Source: Arthonia radiata (Eukaryota; Ascomycota; Arthoniomycetes; Arthoniales; Arthoniaceae). From it: a stretch of DNA of 64,000 nt. Both the position numbers and the translations under genes were made by a program. This document shows, piece after piece, positions 44,015 through 53,757 of the stretch (the stretch's first letter is position 1; every line of letters starts with the position of its first letter). The stretch is from positions 186,001 through 250,000 of the forward strand of contig PSQN01000004.1 in NCBI GenBank assembly GCA_002989075.1, written 5' to 3'. Below the pieces are notes generated by a model that was given only the letters and a program-made list of their open reading frames with translations, was not told the DNA's origin and did not search any database.

Positions 44015-44472
44015 GCGCTCAGCGGAAGAACCTCGCCCATGCAACAGGTGAAGGAAATGCCACACACGAAGAGCTCCGTTGTTGTCTCAAATTGACTGAT
44101 TCATGCGCTTCCTAAGCATATGACGCCATGCTAACCGCCCGCATATGCGATCTAGAGCCATTTGAAAGGTAGGCTGCTGTCCGCGCCCCTCAGATTCTAC
44201 CGCACCTCGCGCAATCAGGACAATTTGGCGCTCGCAGTTGAACCGAGCTCAGTCGCGTATGCCTCAAGCCGGTGAAAGCGGCGGCGCCAGCTCCCGTGCT
44301 GCTGCCTTCGATACTCTAGTCGACTGCACCTCGTTTCTTGAGCGCTGTGCAAGTGCTTATGCGCCGTTCAATCCGTTCTATCAGAACGATCCGATCGGGA
44401 CATACTTGGCCGGCCCAACCTTGCTGCGTTGGTATGCGCTTGGCCGCACATACGGCCTAGAAGTCTAGCCTA

Positions 44473-44513
44473 GAGCGCGTTTGCATCCTATTCGTTCCAA
44501 GCCAATTCCGGTC
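44473..44513 (+). repeat. upstream block A, copy 1 (before coiled-coil/Cys gene 1)
   Basis: GAGCGCGTTTGCATCCTA followed by a diverging TTC..CAAGCCAAT stretch. It matches 47399-47439 with about 80% identity, the first 18 bases being perfect. It lies about 550 bp upstream of gene 1. Confidence 0.75.
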
Positions 44514-44796
44514 ATTGCCAATAGGCGTTCACGACCAGGTTCGGCCCGCCGCAGCCAGGTGCGGTCCGCTCTGCTCAATGAGACTCTGCACTTCGCGGAT
44601 AGCAAATAAGCAGTGGAGCCTAGGCGGCAAGCGAATGAAAACAAATCAAACAAGTATATCAAGACAACAGATCAAGTATACCCACACTACTAATGCCATG
44701 AGCTCCACACTTCCTCATCAACGTGCTCTATACGGGTGACAAAGCAAACGGCACACCATGACTTTTGAGACATGTTTGCTCCTTGCTTTGACGGAA

Positions 44797-44846
44797 GTGA
44801 GACAGGTGTAGGATGCGTTTGCCGTCAGATCCATCCGACCGACAAA
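44797..44846 (+). repeat. upstream block B, copy 1 (before coiled-coil/Cys gene 1)
   Basis: AGTGAGACAG followed by a diverging stretch with GCGTTTG, CGT, ATC and CGACC/G. It matches 49957-50008 upstream of coiled-coil gene 3. The distance to the ATG is nearly the same in both (about 230 and 220 bp). Confidence 0.65.
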
Positions 44847-45027
44847 GAGCGAACAATGCAAACTCGCCTATGTATCCGAACAGGACGATGCGCGTTGCGC
44901 GTATATGAAGACCATCTCCTCTTCTCATTGCTAACAGACGAAAGCATTCACACTCAGCCTTTTCTGAACCTAGTTCATTACAGAAGTGGTCCCTCAGTTG
45001 GAACAAACGCAGTTATAATCAATCACA

Positions 45028-46311
45028 ATGTGGATAGTCAAATATCTCTTTTCCATACCCAATGCCGAGGATGCGGTGAATGCTGGCCCTGGCGCTGATA
45101 CGACTCTAGAGGTTGTCCAGCTCGGCCGCCCAGCTCACGGTGGAGGGGACCGAGGGCGTAGGGTCCCTCTCACACCAGCCCAAGATGCCGCCACCCAAAT
45201 AGGTGCCGATATCGAGATGTCAAACGTTCGCGCTGAGCGTGACCATGCTCTGGAAGAAGTCAGTAAGCTTGAACAACTGCAGAAGGAGGCTGACAAGGAA
45301 ACCGATGATGAGAGGAAGAGTTATGAGGCTCGGCTTCAGAACGCCTCCTTGGAGCGTGCAAAGCTCCGCGAGGAGCTAAATGTGGCTCTGCAGCACACGT
45401 CGATTGTCGACGAGATGAAGATGCGCCTTGAAAACGGCGACGCTGAACGTGATGCACTGCGTCACGAACGAGACAGGGCCCTGCGACGCGCCACACACGT
45501 GGAAGAACTCCAGCGTCGCCTTGCCAGTCTCGAAGCTGAACGTACTACACTTCTTAGGGAGCGAGACGCAGCCAAACAGCGCGTCGAATACCACCACTCC
45601 GTGGAGCAGGAGCTTCGCCGCACTAAGAACGAGCTCAACTCTCTCTACGAGGAGTGCAAGCAGCGACGGCAAGAGTTCAATAGATTACGCGAAGACGCAC
45701 GGGCCCAAATCAATAATTTACGTCTGCAATTAGACGAATCTGTGCAGCGCAACCAGCACCTTGAAGCATCATTCACTGCTCCGTTGGCGAGAGTATCGGC
45801 TGCGTCGCAATCCGGAGGGAGCTCTGCCGCTTCTTCTCATACGCTCGGCCGTCACGAGTCACCGCAGCCGAGCCAAAGCACAGCAGGAACTGTTCAGCAT
45901 GCCGGACGCCAGAGGCAGATACGCGACGAACCGTACACACTCGAAGACGTGGATGTCTCTTTCGCATACAACACGCATCTCTGCCATCCAGACGCCCTCG
46001 ACCCAGACGCGCGCGAGTCCCTGCGGAGGGACATCATCCAAAACACAAACTCCGTGGACAAGCGCAAAAAATTCACAATGGCAGCTCAAGGCGCTGGAGG
46101 CACGGGCACTTCGTGCTGCCCGAGCCGGGTGAAGGGCGGGGTTTGCAAGGTCCCGGAGGAGTGGGTGGGCGAGGCGTGCCCGAATTGCATCACGGTGAGA
46201 CGCTGGTGTATGCAGAAGACCGGTCAGTCGAAGCCTGTGGCGGTCCCTCTGCCGGCGGAGCATCGACGCAACGCCCGGCCGGGCAGTACTGCGTACTATG
46301 TCCGACCTTAG
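45028..46311 (+). CDS. coiled-coil/Cys-domain protein 1
   Basis: Single exon, 427 aa, family not recognised. Residues about 60-255 are a long charged coiled coil (RAERDHALEEVSKLEQLQKE and similar heptads). A Ser-rich linker follows (about 260-290). The C-terminal domain runs from about 305 and has Cys 363, 364, 384, 387 and 394, spaced CC-x19-C-x2-C-x6-C, then QKTGQSKPVAVPLPAE. The spacing suggests a metal-binding fold, perhaps zinc, but no known finger fits exactly. It shares DAATQ-x-x-ADI-x(5)-RAER with protein 3, and the Cys domain with 2 and 4. The ATG context (CACAATG) is good. Location is unknown; nothing indicates secretion. Confidence 0.7.
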   Translation: MWIVKYLFSIPNAEDAVNAGPGADTTLEVVQLGRPAHGGGDRGRRVPLTPAQDAATQIGADIEMSNVRAERDHALEEVSKLEQLQKEADKETDDERKSYEARLQNASLERAKLREELNVALQHTSIVDEMKMRLENGDAERDALRHERDRALRRATHVEELQRRLASLEAERTTLLRERDAAKQRVEYHHSVEQELRRTKNELNSLYEECKQRRQEFNRLREDARAQINNLRLQLDESVQRNQHLEASFTAPLARVSAASQSGGSSAASSHTLGRHESPQPSQSTAGTVQHAGRQRQIRDEPYTLEDVDVSFAYNTHLCHPDALDPDARESLRRDIIQNTNSVDKRKKFTMAAQGAGGTGTSCCPSRVKGGVCKVPEEWVGEACPNCITVRRWCMQKTGQSKPVAVPLPAEHRRNARPGSTAYYVRP

Positions 46312-47711
46312 GGGCAGTGAGTGGGAGCTTGAAGGCTTGCTGGTGGATAAGAGGGCTGGACGACGTCGGTAGCTAGAGAGGGAATGTAAAGGTAGTGCAA
46401 TACGATCTCCAGGTCCACGGAATTTTGATTATGTGCATACCATTCAAGAACGGCCTGCCGGCATTGAGCGAGGCCACTCATCAGTACCTGAACATATGAT
46501 CTGCATCCTCCGCAATGCAATAGACGTGCAAATAGAAGGTTCAGTCGACATCATTAGTGAATTATATATGTGCGCCCTTCCCATGTGCCTCGGCTTGCCA
46601 AGCAATCAGATTCACTTGGCGCGCAAGTGTGTTAGAAGATAGAATACCGCCTCCAAGTATTTTCCACGACGGAGCAATTGCGTCGACCTCTATGTACCTC
46701 AGAAAGCGAACACTAAAGCTCAGGGATTGGCGATGTACTACTCGGCTAACATATTTGAGATTTTGCGAGGAACACTAGGCTCTCTGTGATCAGTAGAAAG
46801 ATCGCGCCAGTGCCGGCAATACTATCTAGCACGTACTAGCGCATCTGCTTAAGGGGTCGCGGAGACGCGTCTACAAAATCATTGGAGCGTGGAGGTCAGA
46901 AACCTTCTTACATCTTCAACAAGATGCCACGCATGCAGGGACCATCTAGATGTCCACAAGGTAATGTGCTTTGTGCTGCGCGGTGTTAATCTCCTGTCAG
47001 CTCCACCGTCTGGGATCAGCAACAAACATAATAATGGCAGTCGCCCGCGATTTGGCCAGCACAAAGTATCTCACGCTGTTCGCTATGCTGTGTTTTCAAT
47101 GTCTACAACCAATCTGCGCTCGATCGGATGTCATGCCGTTGGATGCGGTTGGAAGCAGTTGCACGCGGTTGCACGCCGTGACATTCCCGCGGCGATCTTC
47201 ACATGCGTCCGCGAACGATGCCAGGTAAGGGGAACGACCGCCAGGTGCGGCGAACGACCGCGAGGCGCGCGAACATCCGGCGGATCCCATTTCGAATTGC
47301 CCCATCACAACATGCTGGATCAAGAGATATAGCAGGTGATATCATGCTACGCTCTCGGCGCGAATTAAAGAACACAAATACTCTATGGCTTTGATCTGGA
47401 GCGCGTTTGCATCCTAATCACTTCAAGCCAATCGCAGGCACCGCAACCCGTCATCCGCGCCATGTTTAGTACTCAATAGCCAGGTATGGCCCGCTCGATT
47501 TGCCTCGAGTTGGCGCTCATTGCGCCGAGCAAGCGCAGTCGAGCTTAGGCAGCATCCGCGGAGAAGCAATTGGAAGCAATCTTGACAAGCAGCACAAATC
47601 GTACGCCGTTCCCGATGCTATAAGAATCCGGCTTTGCACAGTCCTGCTCTCTGATCTCTGCCTCCTCTTCCCTACATCCATAATCGGTACATACTTGCAA
47701 GCTTGCACGAG
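46312..47711. other. spacer between coiled-coil genes 1 and 2
   Basis: No gene is supported. It holds block A copy 2 and a small imperfect direct repeat around 47229-47270 (GGAACGACCGCCAGGTGCGG / CGAACGACCGCGAGGCGCG). Confidence 0.4.
47399..47439 (+). repeat. upstream block A, copy 2 (before coiled-coil/Cys gene 2)
   Basis: Partner of 44473-44513; it lies about 310 bp upstream of gene 2. It supports origin of the two genes by segmental duplication. Confidence 0.75.
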
Positions 47712-48824
47712 ATGTTCAAAGACCAGCACTCTCGTCAGCATCCTCAGGTACTCTCTAGCAGCTCCACCGATACGGGCTTTCACGAAAATACGCGCGGAAG
47801 CCACGAAAAGCAAAGCGGTTCCCCTCCCGGCAGACCTTTAGTGATGCCAGCAATGCCACCCACTTCGCTTGATTGCCCGCAGACCACCTTCGAAGACGAT
47901 CCTCGTCTTACTCGCGTCGAAACGCAGTTGCGTGAAGCTCTCCAACAGACCCACCACCTGGAAGAGACACACAAAGCGGACGCAAGTCACGCTCGGCTTC
48001 AGGAACATTTGCTCGATAAGGTCACAAACAAGCTTCACAAAGCGCGTCATGAGCGCGATGCTGCATTGCAGCGCGTTAGTGAAGTCGAGAAGCTTGCGCA
48101 GCAAGATCGAAACTCTTGTCGTGATCAGCACCACGAGCTTCCCCAGGATCGAGATGACTTGCTGGAAGATATGGAGAACGTCAAGAGTCTCAATGAAAAG
48201 CTTATCGCTGACCACGAGCAACTGCGTGAAAAAGTTGATCAATATCAACAGCGTCTAGGCGAGCTTCAAGTGCCATCGATCTCGTCGCCACAAGCGCCTG
48301 CGTTGACGAAAGCCAGCATCGTCGCAAGCTTCAAGGCCTCTTCTCTTACGCTCGTCGATGACAATGCTCCCTCATCTGCTAAAACACCTTCGAACGCGAC
48401 TCATGAGAACAAGAAGCCGGCGTCAAAAGCAACAGCCCCCCCTACTATCAAAGACGTGGGCATTGCGCATCCTCACTATGCCTATGCAGCACCCCGTACA
48501 GTTCTGACAGCGCAAGGGTGCAAAGTGCTTAGCTCCACCATTCACAAGTGTACGTATACCTCAGCAAAGCTTCGGGACTGGGGTCGTGCCGCCGCAAGGA
48601 CGACATGGACTTGCTGCACCAGCCGATCGCGCGGCTACCCAAGCCAGGTGCCAGAAGACCGAGAAGGAGAAGCCTGCGAGTGGTGCGTGCTAGACTCTTG
48701 GATGTGTCTCCAGAAATATGGCAAGGAGAAGCCAGTGTTGGTGCCGGTGCCAGAGAAAGATCGGGTGGGTCTCACTGTGGACGATCTGGGATATTGGAAG
48801 ACTGAGGGCACGAAACGCAGATGA
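47712..48824 (+). CDS. coiled-coil/Cys-domain protein 2
   Basis: Single exon, about 370 aa from ATG 47712. The disordered N-terminus is followed by a coiled coil at about residues 65-190 (TRVETQLREALQQTHHLEET, RHERDAALQRVSEVEKLAQQ). A Ser/Ala/Lys linker leads to the C-terminal domain: IHKCTYTSAKLRDWGRAAAR, then Cys 301, 302, 322, 325 and 332 with the same CC-x19-C-x2-C-x6-C spacing, QKYGKEKPVLVPVPEKD and a final LGYWK. All five cysteines are present. Function is unknown. Confidence 0.7.
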   Translation: MFKDQHSRQHPQVLSSSSTDTGFHENTRGSHEKQSGSPPGRPLVMPAMPPTSLDCPQTTFEDDPRLTRVETQLREALQQTHHLEETHKADASHARLQEHLLDKVTNKLHKARHERDAALQRVSEVEKLAQQDRNSCRDQHHELPQDRDDLLEDMENVKSLNEKLIADHEQLREKVDQYQQRLGELQVPSISSPQAPALTKASIVASFKASSLTLVDDNAPSSAKTPSNATHENKKPASKATAPPTIKDVGIAHPHYAYAAPRTVLTAQGCKVLSSTIHKCTYTSAKLRDWGRAAARTTWTCCTSRSRGYPSQVPEDREGEACEWCVLDSWMCLQKYGKEKPVLVPVPEKDRVGLTVDDLGYWKTEGTKRR

Positions 48825-50175
48825 TCGCTTTCTATGGTTTGCCTTCGCTGCTGTATTATCAGATGTATTGATTCAGCAATAGCGTATCAAAAGTGAATAG
48901 AGCGGGCCTTTCCGGGGGTTTAGTATCGATGCTGCTGTCTTCTTGTTACCGGAAGACTTATGATCACGTGCTGCGCGTCGCTAGCGCGCTAAGATACATC
49001 TTCAATGCTTGGCGTGTCTCACGCTCCCCTTTTGCGTAAAGGTATTCTCTTCCTCACTGGTATCCAACCAGCTTACAGTCAACGACACACACATTCCGAT
49101 CAGACCATGAGAAAAGTGCGCCAAGCTCCTCGGCACTGGAGGATAATGCGTTTGAGTCCGTCTCCAGAGACTCCAATTGAAAATCTGGGGAACTTGTTCC
49201 CAAGTCATTGTGTGCAGCCGTAGTCGCTGCAGATCTTTGCAAGATGCGCCGAAGTACAGAAATACTACCTCATTGTCGCTGACATCGTAGACAGATGCCT
49301 CGAATAAACCTATGGAGATGTCCTACACGCTCTAAGTGACTGCATTGCCCCCTGTTAGCAGTCTGCCCATGCTTATGTCCTACTTGGAAGTGATTTGGTT
49401 GCGAAACAAAAGAAAAGAGCTTGTTGAAGTACCGCCTATGTCGCGAAAGCAAGAGCCCGGCGCTGTGAAGTCCACAGATTGCGGATACCGTGGCAATGCT
49501 CTTGGCCCAAAAGACAGTCCACACACGAATAGAATGACGGATGTCGTCCAACACATGACTGCGGTGCTCAACGATTGCCTATCTGTCACGGAGCATGTCA
49601 CACGAACCCAACGCAAACACGACGGGGGTTGCGGGCCGTATGAAAGCGCAAGATTAGTCTTACACCCTGAAGGCAAGACGGCAGGCAACGAACAGCTACC
49701 TCAAGCCTTATATGATTAAAAGAGTTCGAAAACATCTCCTTTCCTAAACTGTTTCATGAGTAAGACATGACAATAGTTGGAGAATGTCGTTCGACCATCT
49801 CTATGGATATGGACATGCTGTATTTGTCTGAGACTCTCTCGCATCGGCGGTCTCGTGCAAGACACCGGTAAGTTCAGCTAATAGCATCTACTGGTGAAGA
49901 GCAAAAACTGCGGATTCATGACCTTCATGACGCGTTTGATGATTCCGTTGAAAGGAGTGAGACAGATTTGAGGCGCGTTTGTCGTGCATTCAAATCATTC
50001 GACCTACAAATAACGACATATGTAAGCAAACCTTCATCTCATCTGACCTTGCGCTCCGGATATATTCATTCCCATAGCGTGTTTCACCGCGCCGCAATAT
50101 CAAAATCTTCCTTGCAAAGTCTTCCTTCTACGCACAATCATCCTCGTGAATTAGGCAAACGGTATATCAGCTACT
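48825..50175. other. spacer between coiled-coil genes 2 and 3
   Basis: A plus-strand frame at 49336-49719 (127 aa) begins with an ATG-like start but shows no domain, and an antisense frame is open too. I do not support it as a gene. The last 220 bp hold block B copy 2. Confidence 0.35.
49957..50008 (+). repeat. upstream block B, copy 2 (before coiled-coil gene 3)
   Basis: Partner of 44797-44846. It shares AGTGAGACAG, GCGTTTG and CGACC..CAAA in the same order. Confidence 0.65.
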
Positions 50176-50868
50176 ATGCTCAACGTCAAGTTCCGCATCA
50201 CAGAGCTCGTGCACGCTGAGAGCGCAGCAGAGGGCGCTCCTGGCGTCGACGACACCTCGCCAGAAGTTGAGCTCAACTTGCCAGCTGCCATTTTGAAAAA
50301 CGCTCAGTCAGTCGTGAGCAAGCGTCCAACGCAAGACGCCGCGACTCAGACGCACGCAGACATCAGGTTGATAAAGCTCCGCGCTGAGCGCTTCCAAGCT
50401 CTACATCAGCACTACGAAGCCCAAGAAATATCCCAGGCTGAGCAACAGAAACGGCAGGTTTTGGTGGACACCGCGTTCGAGGAACGCGATTTGTTCCGCA
50501 AAGAGCGAGACCAAGCCCTCGTACACAACATAGGACTAAATGCGCACAAGTGTCGCCTCGAAGCAGAACACAAAGAGGTTCGAGGCTTGCTTCAACAGCA
50601 GGATCAAGCGCTCGAAGAAGCGCAAGCGCGCCAACATGAACACAAGAGTACAGTTGAGGCGTTAAAGGCTGCGTTGGGCCGTGAAAACGCGCTGGAAGAG
50701 GAGATTGCGCGGATTCTTTGCGCACTCGAGGACAGTAAGAAGCGTTTTCATGAACTGGAGACAGCCGCTCGGATCGTATTTCGGATACCGGCGGAGATGC
50801 AGGACGGTGAACAGAGCGGCTCTACCTCGACTTTATCCGCGCTCCGCCGTAGCGCCTCATCCCAATAG
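50176..50868 (+). CDS. coiled-coil protein 3, lacks Cys domain
   Basis: Single exon, 230 aa. The N-terminus (MLNVKFRITELVHAESAAEG) and the DAATQTHADI...RAERFQAL segment match protein 1. The coiled coil runs from about residue 70 to 200. It stops in the Ser-rich linker (STSTLSALRRSASSQ), exactly where proteins 1 and 4 continue to the Cys domain. No Cys-domain remnant was found in the next 600 bp. It is either a truncated copy or a form that pairs with the others through the coil alone. Confidence 0.6.
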   Translation: MLNVKFRITELVHAESAAEGAPGVDDTSPEVELNLPAAILKNAQSVVSKRPTQDAATQTHADIRLIKLRAERFQALHQHYEAQEISQAEQQKRQVLVDTAFEERDLFRKERDQALVHNIGLNAHKCRLEAEHKEVRGLLQQQDQALEEAQARQHEHKSTVEALKAALGRENALEEEIARILCALEDSKKRFHELETAARIVFRIPAEMQDGEQSGSTSTLSALRRSASSQ

Positions 50869-51500
50869 ATTTTGCAGACCTAGAGCGCTACCATCCTCGC
50901 CTATTTTCCCTTAGTATCGGCGACTGAGCTAGACTACTGGCATGCTTAACATCATCCGCATGTAACCGACGGCTTACCTTTCCGCGATTGTCTTCGCGTC
51001 ATCGTGTCAGTCACGCGTTGCTCCGAGCAAAAGACGTAGTCACACAAACACGGCGGCTCTTATCCAATATTGATGGTCTTCCGGCTACCATGCGCGTCAT
51101 GTTACTCGGATCCTCTTCGATACTAGAGAAAAAGGATTTGTTGACAGCGGGGGCCCGAGGCGACAAATAGGGCTTTTCAGTAAAGCCCCATAGCTGAGGG
51201 AGCATAATCTCTCTACTGTTGTACGTCAATGTTCTCTGGACATTTTTGCGCTTCCTCCTGCATCAAAAAGAGCCAACAACGTCGCAAACCCCAAGTACAC
51301 CTCCCACGCGCGCTTTTGCTCAAGAAACGTCAGGAGAGCCAGCTCGCGGTTGTGAGCATCATGACGTACATCTGTCGTCAATGCTACGACTGAGCACGCA
51401 CTCTGGCTGTCCTTCTATGTCTGACTGTGGTTTGCTTCTGCACAGCTCCACTGGTAAATACTGAAAATCGGCATCGTCCACTATTCAGATTCTAACAAAG
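50869..51500. other. spacer
   Basis: No gene is supported. The Cys domain missing from coiled-coil protein 3 could not be found here in any frame. Confidence 0.35.
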
Positions 51501-53037
51501 ATGATAGGCGACGACCAAACATCGGCCATCGAAGTAATTCTCAAGGATGCAAGCCCTGGACTTGCAAATCGTGTTTGCGCGGCTCTGGGTGAGCGCCAAC
51601 TGATCCGACGCATTCTATGCTTTGCAAAGTCCTCAGCCGAGACTTGAATCTAATGGATGCAACAAAGCGCGCTAAGCCAGAACAACGAAAGGCCATACTA
51701 GATCTATGCGCCTACGCTGGTCATCGCCAAGGAGACCTGGACGCGTGGCACAAGTTAGGCAGCACCGCCTTCAGTCGCAAACCTCGTGAGAATGCTTCAC
51801 AATCGTTAGACAGCCTAGGCAAACGCAAGCGAACGCCGTTTGATGCCATTAAAGCGAGCTATGACCCATCAGCAGACGGGCCAGCTGCGATCCCTCCACC
51901 GCAAACCGAGAAGGATGTGCAGCAGCGTGAGCGCATGTTGACACCAAGTTCTAAGGAAGACTATTCACAGACCAGCGAACTTCAGAGACAGTACCAATAC
52001 ACGCATCAATATTACCAAGGTAATTACTACAAGGACCATTGGGGCATCGGCGCTGGACACTGTGTTCTACGCGGCTCTGACATCCCCTTCTTGTCTCCAT
52101 TATGCAAGTACATGCACTTCGAATTGAACAAGGACGGAATGGAAGGCGGCTACCTGCAGATCTCAGAACATCCTGGGGGCATCCTTGACAATACGTTTCA
52201 CGTACCCTTCGCCCACGTTGGTAAGTCTGTTGCGACTTCAGAGCTGTTAAAGGCATACACCAGACTCGCAGCTAAGATGAGTATCTAGAACAAGTTTTCA
52301 TTATGCCGACACCGGAGGATGCCAATGAGGCTCATCAAGACAGTACCAACACGTCTGAAAGTGAGGATGCTGACGACGACGAGGACGACGAGGACAGGGA
52401 CGCCTTTCGCGTTGTGATTGTACCGACTGCAGCGGTCGGAGCTTCAGGATGGCGACGAGATGTTCCACGCATCATCACGTTCGGCCTTCCCGACCGAAAA
52501 GCGCCTGGATATCTCAAAGGCGGATACGGTGTCAGGATTTCCCCAAAACAAACTTGCGTGTCGTACTTCGAGCTGATGATGGACGAAATTCTACAACCAC
52601 TTCACAGACGTGTCATCAGGGTCAGTTCCGAGGATCTGGCAGGCAGCGGGTCATTGTTGGAAGGCGACCAAAGCAGTCAGCTGTCGTACCCCCTTAGAAG
52701 ACTCAAACGGTCAGTCGCACGCATGATATCTTTTGAGAAGGGACAGCTGACGTGACTTCATGGCACAGACATCATACACTTCTTGCAGACTGGCATCCTC
52801 GTTGGATTTGAACACCCAATGATGTACTTCCCATTTCGCTCCATCAAGTACACAAGCGTAGATTATCCGACATATTCAGGGCGATTTGAGCTCTTTATTA
52901 CTGTCACGGAGCCGTACTATGAATTGAGAACGGGACAGAAGCGAAGGATTGGGCTTGTCCCCAAGGCAGGACAGCAGGCGGTAATGAGTTATCTCAAACG
53001 GCACAAGATCAAATGTTTTCAGGAGCTTCTTCTCTAG
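51501..53037 (+). CDS. Rtt106-like tandem-PH protein 2
   Basis: Four exons, 51501-51588, 51630-52220, 52289-52675 and 52769-53037, give about 444 aa. Exon 1 is 88 nt, as in paralogue 1. N-terminus: MIGDDQTSAIEVILKDASPG, then RAKPEQRKAILDLCAY. PH1: IPFLSPLCKYMHFELNKDG ... HVPFAHVEQVFIMPTPEDA, an acidic loop, then AFRVVIVPTAAVGASGWRRD and ITFGLPD. PH2: HFLQTGILVGFEHPMMYFPF-RSIKYTS ... FELFITVTEPYY ... YLKRHKIKC. This fits Rtt106 (GILFGFKKP-like, YIKRH-like). The donor ending exon 3 is uncertain: a stronger GTCAGT at 52710 would break the frame. A nuclear histone-chaperone-like role is inferred. Confidence 0.72.
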
Positions 53038-53757
53038 TGAACGGCTGTCGTACAGGGTTCAAAGCACAAGACGACATGTTGGAATGATAGCAACGTTCGT
53101 TTCGCCAGTACTTTTGGCATTGTCGACGGTGATAAGGGTATGGTATCGTGTGAAAGGATGTCGACACTCCAAGACAGGGATTTGGTAAAGGACGTGAAGT
53201 GGTACTTGCAACATAGAACGATGGCTAATTTGCATTCCTCTTATCCCAAAAGGCCTTCTCTCTACGCGCTGGAACTAATATTTGTTTGACTGAACAGGTT
53301 TGGACTGTCTCATGTTAGTTGTTCGCCAGTAGATGTCGGCGCGAATACATGTGACCTCGCTGGATATTCAAGTCAAGCTTGAGCTTTACCGGGTGCCATA
53401 CCCTTTGGTGGCTGCCTAGCTAACGGCAATGCCGCGCTTGCTCCTTCGAGGTCTCAAGATTCCCTTTATTGCAGAAGCAAACACTCTTCTCATTGAAGCG
53501 TGGTCCCATTGACTTTGTTCGGTCGATACAATGCAGAAGAGTTTGCTCGGAAGCAAACGTATCGCATTGTAATGCACAAAACGTGAACAATACCCAGCTG
53601 CAAACTTCACCAGCTCAGAAACTATGCATCGCCAACATATGAGGATGATTGAGGCCCTTTTGTTGTCAGCTCGCATCAACGTCTATTCATCGCCGCACAC
53701 TCGATCTCAGCTGCCATCGCTCCATTTCCGCTGTCTCAAACCCAAGCGGCGACAACC
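53038..53757. other. spacer before coiled-coil/Cys gene 4
   Basis: No gene is supported. Confidence 0.35.

Larger units (their letters stand above)
44015..45027. other. spacer with duplicated promoter blocks
   Basis: Contains two blocks repeated upstream of other coiled-coil genes (listed separately). A frame at 44238-44468 opens without ATG and has no domain; no gene is supported. Confidence 0.45.

Noticed and set aside
49336-49719. 127-aa plus-strand frame between coiled-coil genes 2 and 3
   Set aside because: No domain, no similarity to either array family, and an equally open antisense frame; not supported as a gene.
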